Source: Mycolicibacter heraklionensis
GTDB taxonomy: Bacteria > Actinomycetota > Actinomycetes > Mycobacteriales > Mycobacteriaceae
Assembly: GCF_019645815.1 (NCBI RefSeq)
Contig: NZ_CP080997.1
Coordinates: 3,290,880 to 3,354,879, forward strand
Direction: 5' to 3'
Length of the DNA stretch: 64,000 nt
Shown here: in pieces, positions 49,437 through 58,073 of the stretch
Position numbering within the stretch: the first letter of the stretch is position 1
How the letters are laid out: each line of letters opens with the position of its first letter
The notes under the pieces: generated by a model
What the model saw: only the letters and a program-made list of their open reading frames with translations
What the model was told of the DNA's origin: nothing
Databases searched by the model: none
Made by a program: the position numbers and the translations under genes

Positions 49437-50414
49437 ATGCCACTACTGAGCGCCCTACGCCTGAATATGACGAACGCCCCCGGCGCCGGAGATGCCGACC
49501 GGTACCGGGCGGCGTTGGAGATGGCGTCCTATGCCGACACCCACGGAGTCACCGCGATCGGTTGCGAAGAGCACCATCTTGCGGCCACCGGCTGGCTGCC
49601 TGCGCCGCTGCTGCTGGCCGCTGCCGTCGCGGGGTGCACCACCAACATCCGCATCAGCATCAACGCACTGCTGATACCGCTCTACGACCCGGTGCGCCTC
49701 GCCGAGGACATCGCGGTGCTCGACCACCTGTCCGCCGGGCGGGTCAGCTTCGTCGCCGGAATCGGTTACCGCCCAGCGGAATACCACGCCGTGGGTAAGG
49801 ACTTCCGGCGACGCGGCCGCTTGATGGACGAATGCCTCGATGTGCTGCTCAAGTCCTGGGGCGACGAGCCTTTCGAGTACCACGGCCAGTTGATCGAAGT
49901 GACGCCGAAGCCGTACACCAAACCGCATCCGGTGTTCTTCATCGGCGGGATGAGCGCCGCGGCCGCCCGCCGAGCGGCCCGGTTCGGATTGCCGTTCTCG
50001 CCGCCGATGCCGATGCCCGAGATCGAAGCGGTGTACCGGGATGAACTGGCGCGTCACGGCAAACAGGGTTTCGTGTTCAGTCCCGAGAACGGCAACACGG
50101 TGACGCATCTGACCACCGACCCAGAGGCGGCGTGGGCCCGATGTGGTGAGTATTTCCTGCACGAGGCAACCGAATACAGTTCGTGGGCGGTGGCGGAGGT
50201 GCCTCGCCCCAATGAGAGTCCGACCGCGACGGTTGCCGAGCTGCGTGCGTCCGCCAAGGTCGAGGTGCTCACCCCCGACGAGCTCGTCGCGCAGTGCCGC
50301 AGCGGCCGCACCGGGGTGACCCTACACCCGCTGATCGGCGGGCTGCCGCTCGACGAGGGCTGGGAAAGCCTGCGGCTGCTGGTCGAACGGGTGCTGCCGG
50401 CGCTGAAACCCTAG
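49437..50414 (+). CDS. Luciferase-like (LLM) F420-type oxidoreductase
   Basis: A 325-residue TIM-barrel protein of the luciferase-like monooxygenase family. It has SYADTHGVTAIGCEEHHLAA, NALLIPLYDPVRLAEDIAVL, RVSFVAGIGYRPAEYHAVG and FFIGGMSAAAARRAARFGLP. In mycobacteria such proteins mostly use F420 or FMN; the cofactor cannot be fixed here. A strong AGGAGG lies 15 nt before ATG 49437, which is rather far, so the start is slightly uncertain. The candidate operator at 49374-49395 lies upstream. Confidence 0.86.
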   Translation: MPLLSALRLNMTNAPGAGDADRYRAALEMASYADTHGVTAIGCEEHHLAATGWLPAPLLLAAAVAGCTTNIRISINALLIPLYDPVRLAEDIAVLDHLSAGRVSFVAGIGYRPAEYHAVGKDFRRRGRLMDECLDVLLKSWGDEPFEYHGQLIEVTPKPYTKPHPVFFIGGMSAAAARRAARFGLPFSPPMPMPEIEAVYRDELARHGKQGFVFSPENGNTVTHLTTDPEAAWARCGEYFLHEATEYSSWAVAEVPRPNESPTATVAELRASAKVEVLTPDELVAQCRSGRTGVTLHPLIGGLPLDEGWESLRLLVERVLPALKP

Positions 50415-50450
50415 CTGGGACAGCCCGGCCCAACGGTTTTCTCCGATACC

Positions 50451-51296
50451 ATGGGCGCGATGGACCGCCCAGCCGAATCCAAAGTCGACGCCCGTGCGCT
50501 GAATGGAGTTTCGGAAACCGCCCTGATGACGCTCAACGGACGGGCGTATCAGGCCGGACACTCCAACGCGATCATCGATGACCCGGAGGCTGTTCGACTC
50601 GTCGAGTCCATCGCGTTCGACTTCGACAAGTTCGGACGTCGTGGCCAGGAGATGGCGTTGCGGTCGCTGGCCGTTGATCGATGTGCGATGACGTATCTGC
50701 GTGAGCACCCTGATGCGACGGTCATCGCGCTTGCCGAAGGCTTCCAAACCAGCTTCTGGCGCTTGAACGCTGCCCTGCCCGATCCGCGATTTCATTGGGT
50801 GTCAGTGGATTTGGAGCCGGTGATGCGGCTTCGCGAACGATTGCTGCCGATGTCACCGCGCATCACCAACCTCGCGCAGTCGGCGTTGGACTACAGCTGG
50901 ATGGCGCAGGTCGACTCCAGTGCCGGCGTCTTCATCACCGCCGAAGGTCTGTTGATGTATTTGCAGCCGCACCAGGCGATGGACCTCATCGCGGCGTGCG
51001 CCGAACGCTTCCCCGGCGGTCAGATGTTCTTCGACCTCCCACCGACCCTGGTCAAGAGACTGGCGCCGCGCGGGATGCGTTCATCCAGACACTATCGCGT
51101 GCCCCCGATGCCGTTCAGCCTGTCGCCGCGTCAGCTCGCCGGGCTGGCACAGACGGTGCCGGGCATCAGCGCGGTGCACGATGTGCCGATACCGAAAGGG
51201 CGTGGCCTGTTCTTCGGAACGTTGTTTCCGGCCTTCTGGCAGTGGGGACCCACGAAGAACTTGCGAGGCGCCTACACGCTCCTCGAGTTCGCCTGA
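50451..51296 (+). CDS. LCM-family SAM-dependent methyltransferase
   Basis: A 281-residue protein like mycobacterial leucine-carboxyl-methyltransferase-type methyltransferases. It has ALAEGFQTSFWRLNAALPDP (SAM site region), HWVSVDLEPVMRLRERLLP and VFITAEGLLMYLQPHQAMDL. These are O-methyltransferases of unknown substrate. ATG 50451 or 50460 could be the start. It follows the luciferase-like gene by 36 nt and is probably in the same transcript. Confidence 0.85.
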   Translation: MGAMDRPAESKVDARALNGVSETALMTLNGRAYQAGHSNAIIDDPEAVRLVESIAFDFDKFGRRGQEMALRSLAVDRCAMTYLREHPDATVIALAEGFQTSFWRLNAALPDPRFHWVSVDLEPVMRLRERLLPMSPRITNLAQSALDYSWMAQVDSSAGVFITAEGLLMYLQPHQAMDLIAACAERFPGGQMFFDLPPTLVKRLAPRGMRSSRHYRVPPMPFSLSPRQLAGLAQTVPGISAVHDVPIPKGRGLFFGTLFPAFWQWGPTKNLRGAYTLLEFA

Positions 51297-51311
51297 GAAC
51301 GCCAGGCGGGG

Positions 51312-51710
51312 TCAGCTGCTCGCAGGTACCGCGGTGATTTCCAGGCCGATGTGCACCTTGTCTATTCCACCGCGCACCAGCGAGTGCGGGACGAACCACC
51401 AGGCGTGCCACCAGTACCGCTTGACGACGGCGTCGTAGACCCGCCGGGTCTCGGACTTGGGCAGGACCCGGGCCACCGCCTCAACGGGATCGCCTTTGGG
51501 TTTGCCCAGGGCTCCGCACTTTTGGATGGTGACCCGCGGAGTGTTCTTGATCCGCTTGGTTTTCCACGACCCGTCGTCGGTGATGACCAAGAGCTTGTCC
51601 CCGACGGGCGCACCCCACACCGGGGTCGGTTTGGGCTTGCCGTCCTTGGTGAACGTCGTGAGCAGTAAGTACTTTTCCCGGTACACATCGGAGAATGCCG
51701 GTGTCGTCAT
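51312..51710 (-). CDS. PPOX-class F420-dependent-type flavin/deazaflavin protein
   Basis: A 132-residue split-barrel protein of the PPOX/FDOR type: MTTPAFSDVYREKYLLLTTF, TKDGKPKPTPVWGAPVGDKL and ITDDGSWKTKRIKNTPRVTI. The Lys/Arg residues KTKRIKN fit a cofactor-phosphate site. Such proteins reduce quinones or other acceptors with F420H2. The ATG overlaps the stop of the upstream FAD gene (ATGA), so the two form an operon and may act in electron transfer together. Confidence 0.85.
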   Translation of the reverse strand: MTTPAFSDVYREKYLLLTTFTKDGKPKPTPVWGAPVGDKLLVITDDGSWKTKRIKNTPRVTIQKCGALGKPKGDPVEAVARVLPKSETRRVYDAVVKRYWWHAWWFVPHSLVRGGIDKVHIGLEITAVPASS

Positions 51711-52852
51711 GACTCGATTGTGGCAGTTTTCAGCGGGTCGTTGGGGCGCACGCCGCGATAGATGCCCCGCCGGACGATCCAGGGAAGCAGCACCCGCTCG
51801 ATCGACCAGGCCGGAAACCGGAACGCCCACCCCGACGGCGCGAACACCTCCAGGCCCTCGGGTTGCACCCCCAGCACCGAACCCCAACGCCTTGTGGGTG
51901 GCCGGTAGCGCCGTAGCGGCCGGCCGGTGAGGGCGGCCCGCACGTTATGGGCCAGCAGGCCGTCCGCCCGGTTGCGGGCCGAGCTGCGCAACGGGTCGGT
52001 CGCCGCGACGTCGCCGATCGCGAACACATCGGGATGTCCAGGCACCCGCAGGTCGGGCAGCACTCGGACAAAGCCGCCGTCGTCGAGCACCTCGGCCGGT
52101 AACCAGTCGGTATTGGGTCGCACCTTTCCGATCGCCCACAGCACCGCGTCAGCCGATGCCGGGTCCTGACCGGTGCTGAAGCGAACCGGGTCATCGGTGA
52201 TGCGGTCGCAGCCGAACCCCTCGGGCACCAGCGCACGGTGTTCGGCATGGAGCCCCACACCGGCGTCGGCTAACCGGCGCTCGACGGTGGCCCAGACCCG
52301 GGGATGGTGCTCACGCAGCGGGCGCTGCCCCGGGAAATACAGGTCGACCCGTTTGTCCGGCCAGGCGCGGGCGATGTTGGCGGCGCTGCTCACCGCCGCG
52401 GCGCCGCCGCCCACGACGATGACCGATCCGGCGGTGGCCAGCCGGTCGTGAGCGGCGGACAGCTCCGCGGCGACGTCACCGGCTGACTGCGTCGTGGGCT
52501 GGCGCCAGAAGCCATTGCTGACCCCGGTCGCGATGATCAGGGCGTCATAGGGCTCATCGCGGGTCACGCCGTCGGCACACGAGACGGTCACTGCTCTGGC
52601 CTCGAGATCGACGCCGGTCACCGCGCCGTGCACGGTGCGCACCGCGTCCAGCCGCGGGAACCGGTCGAACGGCAACCAGTAGTCGCGCGCCCAATCGCGT
52701 GGGCGAGACAGCCGTACGCCCAGCTCTTGGCCGCTCACCAGGGCGGGCTTCACCGAAATGCCGACCACGTCGGCGTACTTGGCCAGCCGGATCGCGGTCA
52801 GAACGCCGCTGTCGCCCAGCCCCGCTATGACCACCCGCGGTCGCGTCACCAC
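51707..52852 (-). CDS. FAD-dependent pyridine nucleotide-disulfide-type oxidoreductase
   Basis: A 381-residue NDH-2/AIF-like flavoprotein. The first Rossmann motif is VIAGLGDSGVLTAIRLAKYA, where the usual second Gly pattern is altered to GLGDSG. The NAD motif is VIVVGGGAAAVSSAANIARA and the C-terminal FAD motif is DVFAIGDVAATDP. It would transfer electrons from NAD(P)H to quinone or another protein. Start at GTG 52852 or 52849. It ends the 12-kb insertion, 5 nt from the acetyltransferase gene, which reads in the same direction. Confidence 0.88.
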   Translation of the reverse strand: MVTRPRVVIAGLGDSGVLTAIRLAKYADVVGISVKPALVSGQELGVRLSRPRDWARDYWLPFDRFPRLDAVRTVHGAVTGVDLEARAVTVSCADGVTRDEPYDALIIATGVSNGFWRQPTTQSAGDVAAELSAAHDRLATAGSVIVVGGGAAAVSSAANIARAWPDKRVDLYFPGQRPLREHHPRVWATVERRLADAGVGLHAEHRALVPEGFGCDRITDDPVRFSTGQDPASADAVLWAIGKVRPNTDWLPAEVLDDGGFVRVLPDLRVPGHPDVFAIGDVAATDPLRSSARNRADGLLAHNVRAALTGRPLRRYRPPTRRWGSVLGVQPEGLEVFAPSGWAFRFPAWSIERVLLPWIVRRGIYRGVRPNDPLKTATIES

Positions 52853-52857
52853 ACGAC

Positions 52858-53598
52858 TCAGCCCTGCGCGGCCTTCTTACGTTCGATATCGGCCAAGGCG
52901 GCGGCCAGCTCGGCGCGCTCGGCGGCCGAGGTCTCCCAGGCCAGCTTGCGGTTCTTGACCACCTTGGCCGGAGCCCCCACCGCGATCGAATAGTCCGGGA
53001 TGACGCCCTTGACCACCGCGTGAGCACCCAGGACGCAGCCGCGGCCGATGCTGGTGTCGCGCAGGATGGTGACCTTGGCCGCGATCCAGGTGTCCGGGCC
53101 GATCCGCACCGGGCTCTTGATAATGCCCTGGTCCTTGATCGGCACGTCGATGTTGTCCATCTTGTGGTCGAAGTCGCAGACGTAGCACCAGTCGGCCATC
53201 AGCACCGAGTCCCCCAGCTCGATGTCGAGGTAGGTGTTGATGACGTTGTCGCGTCCCAACACCACCTTGTCGCCGAATCGCAGCGAACCTTCGTGCGCCC
53301 GGATGGTGTTCTTGTCGCCGATGTGCACCCACCGGCCGATCTCCATGTGCGACATCTCCGGGGTGGCCTGGATCTCCACGCCCTTGCCCAGGAACACCAT
53401 GCCGCGGGTGATGATGTGCGGGTTGGCCAGCTTGAACTTCAGCAGCCGCCAGTAGCGCACCAGATACCACGGCGTGTAGGCCCGATTGGCCAGCACCCAG
53501 CGCAGCGAGGCCAGCGTGAGGAACTTGGCCTGGCGCGGGTCCCGCAGCCGCGAACCCCGCCAGCGTTTGTGGATTGGAGCGCCCCACATCGTCGTCAT
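52858..53598 (-). CDS. Left-handed beta-helix sugar O-acetyltransferase (Rv3034c-like)
   Basis: A 246-residue acyltransferase with hexapeptide repeats, for example EIGRWVHIGDKNTIRAHEGS, LRFGDKVVLGRDNVINTYL and IGPDTWIAAKVTILRDTSIG. The catalytic His is probably in VCDFDHKMDN. Rv3034c has this position and is linked to acylation of surface glycans or MGLP; the link is inferred. In M. tuberculosis it lies close to the GT4 gene; here 12 kb are inserted. ATG 53598 opens MTTMWGAPIHKRWRG. It is divergent from the Rv3035-like gene. Confidence 0.88.
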   Translation of the reverse strand: MTTMWGAPIHKRWRGSRLRDPRQAKFLTLASLRWVLANRAYTPWYLVRYWRLLKFKLANPHIITRGMVFLGKGVEIQATPEMSHMEIGRWVHIGDKNTIRAHEGSLRFGDKVVLGRDNVINTYLDIELGDSVLMADWCYVCDFDHKMDNIDVPIKDQGIIKSPVRIGPDTWIAAKVTILRDTSIGRGCVLGAHAVVKGVIPDYSIAVGAPAKVVKNRKLAWETSAAERAELAAALADIERKKAAQG

Positions 53599-53689
53599 GG
53601 CCGGAAAGCCTACGCGAGCGCGTTCTTGCCACGCGCTACCCTCACCTGGACTCGTTCACACACCCGGCCGAGGATTGGGGATTGCCACT

Positions 53690-54988
53690 GTGTTGCGGCG
53701 ACGTGGTGTCCTGGCCGGAATCGCCATGGTGGTGGTGGCGGGCTCCCTGAGCGGCTGCGCCAATACCGATTCGTGGGTGCAGGCCGCGCCAGCGCCGGGT
53801 TGGCCGGCCCAGTACGCCGATGCCGCCAACAGCAGTCACACCGCCACCGCGGGAGCCAGCGACCTGCAACTGGACTGGATCCGCTCGGTCAAAGGTGAGC
53901 TGGGAGCCCAGCCCGCCCTGGGCGTCCACGGCTGGATGATGCTCAACGCTCAGACCGAGGCCGGCTGCTCACTGATGCAGTGGGAGAACGCCGACCGCGG
54001 CCGGCAACGCTGGTGCACTCGGCTGCATCAGGGCGGCGGGTTCTTCGGCCCGCTCATCGACGGCTTCGACAACGTCTATGTGGGCCAGCCGGGCGCCATG
54101 CTGTCGTTTCCGCCCACCCAGTGGATCCGCTGGCGTGCACCGGTGATCGGTATGCCCTCAACGCCGCGGATCGTCGGCGACGGCCTGCTGCTGGTGGTGA
54201 CCCACTTGGGTCAGGTGCTGGTTTTCGACGCGCACCGCGGCGCCGTCGTCGGCACCCCGTTGGACCTGGTGGACGGTATCGATCCGACCGACTTCCGGCG
54301 CGGCCTGTCCGACTGCGCCGCCGCCCGACCGGACTGCCCGGTCGCCGCCGCACCGGCCTTCTCCCCGGAGAGCAACATCGCGGTGGTGAGCCTGTGGCAG
54401 CCGGGCGCCAAGGAGTCCGGGTTGGTCGGCCTCAAATACCACCCGGGCGGCGTCCCGCTGCTCACCCAGGAGTGGAGCAGCGACGCGGTCGCGGCCGGGG
54501 TGCTGGCCAGCCCGGTGCTGTCCGCCGACGGTTCGACGGTCTACGTCAACGGACGCGACCAACGCCTGTGGGCGATCAACGCCGCCGACGGCAAAGCGAA
54601 ATGGTCCGTGCCGCTGAAGTTCCTGGCCCAAACACCACCGGCGGTCACGCCCGGTGGATTGATCGTCTCCGGCGGTGGTCCCGACACCGAACTGGTCGCG
54701 TTCACCGACCGCGGTGACTACGCCGAGCAGGTGTGGCGCCGCGAGGACACCGTGCCGCTGTCCTCGTCGAGTCTGGCCGGCAAGGTGGGCTACACCGTGG
54801 TCGCCGGCACCAGTCTCGGCCCGGCGGGTCTGTCGCTGCTGGTGTTCGACCCGGCCGACGGCCACACCATCAACAGCTATCCGCTGCCCGAAGCTCGCGG
54901 GTTTCCGGTGGGGGTGTCGGTCGGCAATGACCGGCGGGTGGCGGTCGCCACCAGCGCCGGTCAGGTGTTCAGCTTCGCCCCCGCGTAG
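53690..54988 (+). CDS. PQQ-type beta-propeller lipoprotein (Rv3035-like)
   Basis: A 432-residue exported lipoprotein. The N-terminus VLRRRGVLAGIAMVVVAGSL has a lipid signal and the lipobox LSGC. The rest is a PQQ-repeat propeller with SADGSTVYVNGRDQRLWAIN, AADGKAKWSVPLKF and LLVFDPADGHTINSY. It has no visible active site and could be a binding scaffold. GTG 53690 is chosen since earlier in-frame starts place long non-signal sequence before the lipobox. It converges with the Rv3036c-like gene with 5 nt between. Confidence 0.85.
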   Translation: MLRRRGVLAGIAMVVVAGSLSGCANTDSWVQAAPAPGWPAQYADAANSSHTATAGASDLQLDWIRSVKGELGAQPALGVHGWMMLNAQTEAGCSLMQWENADRGRQRWCTRLHQGGGFFGPLIDGFDNVYVGQPGAMLSFPPTQWIRWRAPVIGMPSTPRIVGDGLLLVVTHLGQVLVFDAHRGAVVGTPLDLVDGIDPTDFRRGLSDCAAARPDCPVAAAPAFSPESNIAVVSLWQPGAKESGLVGLKYHPGGVPLLTQEWSSDAVAAGVLASPVLSADGSTVYVNGRDQRLWAINAADGKAKWSVPLKFLAQTPPAVTPGGLIVSGGGPDTELVAFTDRGDYAEQVWRREDTVPLSSSSLAGKVGYTVVAGTSLGPAGLSLLVFDPADGHTINSYPLPEARGFPVGVSVGNDRRVAVATSAGQVFSFAPA

Positions 54989-54993
54989 CGGAG

Positions 54994-55692
54994 TCAGATG
55001 GCCAGCGGCGGGATCGCCGTGCGCGGCACCTTCACCGAGGTGGCGCCGGAGCTCATCGGCAGCAGCTCGCCCGGCGCGAAGTAGAAGATCACGTCGTCGT
55101 TGGTGATGGCGAAGTTCTGATAGTGCGCCGGGTCCATCCCCGAGCCCGACGAGATCAGGATTGCCGGCACTCCGGTCTGGCGCTCAAGGTCGCGCTGCAC
55201 CACCGGAAAGATCGCTTCCAGCGGCTTGCTGTTGGGCGCGAACAGGGTCTCGAAGGTGATCGGCTTACGGGTCGCCAGGTCGTAGTTGAACGACTGGTAC
55301 CAGGTCGACGGTTGGGGGCCGCCGAGGTCTTGGAAGATCTTCAACACGACGCTCTGGGTGCCCTTGGGGGCCTGACCCGAACGGTGCTGCTCGGACGTGG
55401 CATCCATTTCGTAGGGCATGTCCCGCGATCCGGGTGACTTGGCCACGGTCAAGAACCCGTCGCGGTTCTGAACCAGATAGTCGGTCAAAGTCTGCTGGTC
55501 GGGGTAGTCGACCGGAAATCGCATGTCCAGGGTGTAGTTGGCGTTGGACGAGTGCACGTGGCATTGCCCGGACTCGAGCGTGCCGCCCAGTTCGGCACAG
55601 GGCGAGACCGCGCCCGCCGAGGGGATACCGGTCATACCCAGCCAGCTGCCCACTGCACCGCCCGCCAACAGGGCGGCCACCAGAATGCGCAT
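54994..55692 (-). CDS. Secreted DUF3298/RsiV-like protein (TB22.2/Rv3036c-like)
   Basis: A 232-residue secreted protein. Signal peptide MRILVAALLAGGAVGSWLGM with cleavage near AGA. The mature part has two Cys (SPCAELGG and SGQCHVH) and a DUF3298-type domain: YQSFNYDLATRKPITFETLF, FPVVQRDLERQTG, and YQNFAITNDDVIFYFAPGEL. It matches the M. tuberculosis secreted antigen TB22.2 in place and length. Function unknown. ATG 55692 fits a signal peptide; the extension to 55773 does not. Confidence 0.86.
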   Translation of the reverse strand: MRILVAALLAGGAVGSWLGMTGIPSAGAVSPCAELGGTLESGQCHVHSSNANYTLDMRFPVDYPDQQTLTDYLVQNRDGFLTVAKSPGSRDMPYEMDATSEQHRSGQAPKGTQSVVLKIFQDLGGPQPSTWYQSFNYDLATRKPITFETLFAPNSKPLEAIFPVVQRDLERQTGVPAILISSGSGMDPAHYQNFAITNDDVIFYFAPGELLPMSSGATSVKVPRTAIPPLAI

Positions 55693-55769
55693 TGTCGGTT
55701 TGTCTCGCTTTGTCTCGCCTTGCCGCAGCAAGCAGGAATGGCCCCGAAGACGACAGCCTACCGGGCGCC

Positions 55770-56795
55770 TCACCGCGACGGACGGCAGACGAACGCAATA
55801 GCCCGCGCCGCCGGCCCCGTCCCGACCCGGGTGATCACGACCGACAGGGCCTGTGACCCGCGCAGCCGCAACCGGCGGCGCAGACCGTCGGGATCGGCCT
55901 GCACGTCGCGTACGCCCCGCACCAGGATTTCCAGGGCACCGCAGTCGCGGGCCGCCAGCGCCTGACCAAGGCGTTTTTCGTTGTAGGCCAGCGTTTCGAG
56001 TACCTCGAATCCGCGCACCCCGTCCGGCAGCTGGTCACCGGACAGGTAGGCGATATCGGGGTCGAGCTGCCACAGCCCGTGCCGGGCGCCGTACTGGCGG
56101 ACCAGGCCGGCCCGCACCACCGCCCCGTCGGGGTCGATGAGCCAGCGCCCCGCCGGCCGCACGTCGCAGTCGGCCGGTTCGGCGTCGGTGATCTGCTCGT
56201 CGCGGTCCAGGATCGTTGCCCGCCGGCGCACCCCGGTTTCGGCCAGGCCGGGCGACCACAGGCAGGCTTCTCGCACCGACGTGCGCCACGAGGTGATTTC
56301 GATCTCGCCTTGAAACCCCAGCAGCCCAACCTTGTCGAAATCGATTCCGGGAGCGACCTTTACCACGACGTCACGGTCGCGGTAGACGTCGAGCAACCGG
56401 TCCAGGGCGGGCTGGTAGTCGGTCGGGTCGAAACGACGCCGCCCGCCGCCGCGCCGGCCGGGGTCGGCCAGCACCACCGTGTCGCGGCTGACCGGCGCCA
56501 GCGCATCCGCGCGAACAACGGCGGCCCCGCTCACGTTGTGGCGCGCCATCGCCAGCCGCACGGGGTCCAGGTCGCTGCCCAGAACCCGATCCGACACCTC
56601 CGACAGCGCCGCCAGCTCGGTACCGACCGAACAGGTCACGTCATGCACGACGGCACCCGGTGCCGCGGCTGCGATCCGGCGGGCCCGATGCCGTGCCACC
56701 GGTGCGGCACTGGCCTGCTGCAGCGCCTCGTCGGTGAACAGCCAACCCGACGTCTCGGCCAGCTCGGCCAGCTTGGCCGCGGCACGCCGGCGCAA
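55770..56795 (-). CDS. Class I methyltransferase with THUMP-like C-terminal domain (Rv3037c-like)
   Basis: The part from TTG 56795 encodes 341 residues: SAM motif DVTCSVGTELAALSEVSDRV, GSDLDPVRLAMARHNV, a VLADPGRRGGGRRRFDP motif, and a C-terminal domain ending IAFVCRPSR, like THUMP-domain RNA methyltransferases. The same frame stays open for 58 more codons up to a TAA at 56972 and reads protein-like (FRTDDVGYLSSPVGVAALAE), as homologues do as I remember them. No ATG, GTG or TTG is present there, so the true start is unclear. It follows the Rv3038c-like gene closely. Confidence 0.8.
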   Translation of the reverse strand: MRRRAAAKLAELAETSGWLFTDEALQQASAAPVARHRARRIAAAAPGAVVHDVTCSVGTELAALSEVSDRVLGSDLDPVRLAMARHNVSGAAVVRADALAPVSRDTVVLADPGRRGGGRRRFDPTDYQPALDRLLDVYRDRDVVVKVAPGIDFDKVGLLGFQGEIEITSWRTSVREACLWSPGLAETGVRRRATILDRDEQITDAEPADCDVRPAGRWLIDPDGAVVRAGLVRQYGARHGLWQLDPDIAYLSGDQLPDGVRGFEVLETLAYNEKRLGQALAARDCGALEILVRGVRDVQADPDGLRRRLRLRGSQALSVVITRVGTGPAARAIAFVCRPSR

Positions 56796-56959
56796 CAGGA
56801 CGGTCTCGACCAGCGCGGCTGTCCGCTCGCCGAAGCGGCCGCGCAGCGCGGCGATGTCGGCCAGCCGGGTGGCGTCGGTCAGCGCGAAGCCCGCGACCTC
56901 GGCCAGGGCGGCAACACCGACCGGCGAGCTCAGGTAGCCGACGTCGTCGGTGCGGAACT

Positions 56960-57928
56960 CTAGGACGGCTTAACCCCGGTGACCATCACGTTGTAGAACC
57001 AGCCCTTGGGCACCACGCGGCTCAGCACGTTGGCGTCCACCCAGCTCAAGGCCGTCCAGCTGCGGAAGGCGAACCGCGCCCAGCCCCATCCGAGCTTGCC
57101 CGGTGGGACCGTCGACTCGAAGGTCCGCACCGGCCAGCCCAGCATGGCGGCGGTGAACTCTTCGCTGGCGGTGCGCACATCGACCGCGCCGGCGTTGGTC
57201 GCCATCCGCTCCAGATCGCTCGGCTCGAAGGTGTGCAGGTCCACGATCCATTCCAGGGCGGCCGCCCGCGAGTTCTCGTCCAGCTCCTCCTGCGGCCGAC
57301 GCCAGGAGCCCATCCCGGGCAGCTTCATCGCGGCGACCGTGGTCTTCCAGGTCAGGTCGGCCAGCCGGCGGGCGTAGAAGTTGCCGACCGTGGTGGGCTC
57401 GCCGGCGAAGACGAACCGGCCGCCGGGCTTGAGCACCCGGACCACCTCGCGCAGCGACAGTTCGACGTCGGGAATGTGGTGCAGCACCGCGTGGCCGACC
57501 ACCAGGTCGAAGGTGTTGTCCTCATACGGGATGCCCTCGGCGTCGGCGACCCGCCCGTCGACGTCCAGTCCGAGGGCCTGGCCGTTGCGGGTGGCGACCT
57601 TGACCATGCCGGGCGAAAGGTCGGTGACCGAGCCGCGCCGCGCCACCCCGGCCTGCATCAGATTGAGCAGGAAGAACCCCGTGCCGCAGCCGAGTTCCAG
57701 CGCCCGGTCATACGGAAGCTTGTCCCGGTCGGCAGCAGGCACGATCACGTCGAAGCGGCCCCGGGCGTAGTCGATGCAGCGCTCGTCGTAGGAGATCGAC
57801 CACTTCTCGTCGTACTGCTCGGCCTCCCAGTCGTGGTAGAGCACCTGGGCGAGCTTGCTGTCGTGCCGAGCCGCCTCCACCTGTTCGGCGGTGGCGTGCG
57901 GGTTCGGCGTCGGGTCCGTACTGGTCAT
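56960..57928 (-). CDS. Class I SAM-dependent methyltransferase (Rv3038c-like)
   Basis: A 322-residue methyltransferase. The SAM motif is ALELGCGTGFFLLNLMQAGV, with later motifs SVTDLSPGMVKVATRNGQ, DLVVGHAVLHHIPDVELSLR and VLKPGGRFVFAGEPTTVGNF. The C-terminal part has a hydrophobic region WGWARFAFRSWTALSWV that may associate with membrane. Substrate unknown. ATG 57928 starts a polar N-terminus. The Rv3037c-like gene overlaps or follows its stop directly. Confidence 0.9.
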   Translation of the reverse strand: MTSTDPTPNPHATAEQVEAARHDSKLAQVLYHDWEAEQYDEKWSISYDERCIDYARGRFDVIVPAADRDKLPYDRALELGCGTGFFLLNLMQAGVARRGSVTDLSPGMVKVATRNGQALGLDVDGRVADAEGIPYEDNTFDLVVGHAVLHHIPDVELSLREVVRVLKPGGRFVFAGEPTTVGNFYARRLADLTWKTTVAAMKLPGMGSWRRPQEELDENSRAAALEWIVDLHTFEPSDLERMATNAGAVDVRTASEEFTAAMLGWPVRTFESTVPPGKLGWGWARFAFRSWTALSWVDANVLSRVVPKGWFYNVMVTGVKPS

Positions 57929-58017
57929 GGTAGGTCAGCCTAGCGGGGACTGCGAGCACGACGAAGTCGGGCGCTGCAGGTCACCGCCATCGGCACAGCG
58001 GTGCTCTCTGCAGCGCG

Positions 58018-58055
58018 AAGCCGGGCGCAGCGAGGGGAAACGCCGCGCCCGGCTT
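58018..58055 (-). terminator. Terminator after the first histidine phosphatase
   Basis: An 11-bp stem AAGCCGGGCGC with GCGCCCGGCTT (58018-58028 and 58045-58055) and a 16-nt loop lie 19 nt beyond the phosphatase stop on the minus strand. Confidence 0.72.
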
Positions 58056-58073
58056 GGCTGCTGCTGCTGTGAC

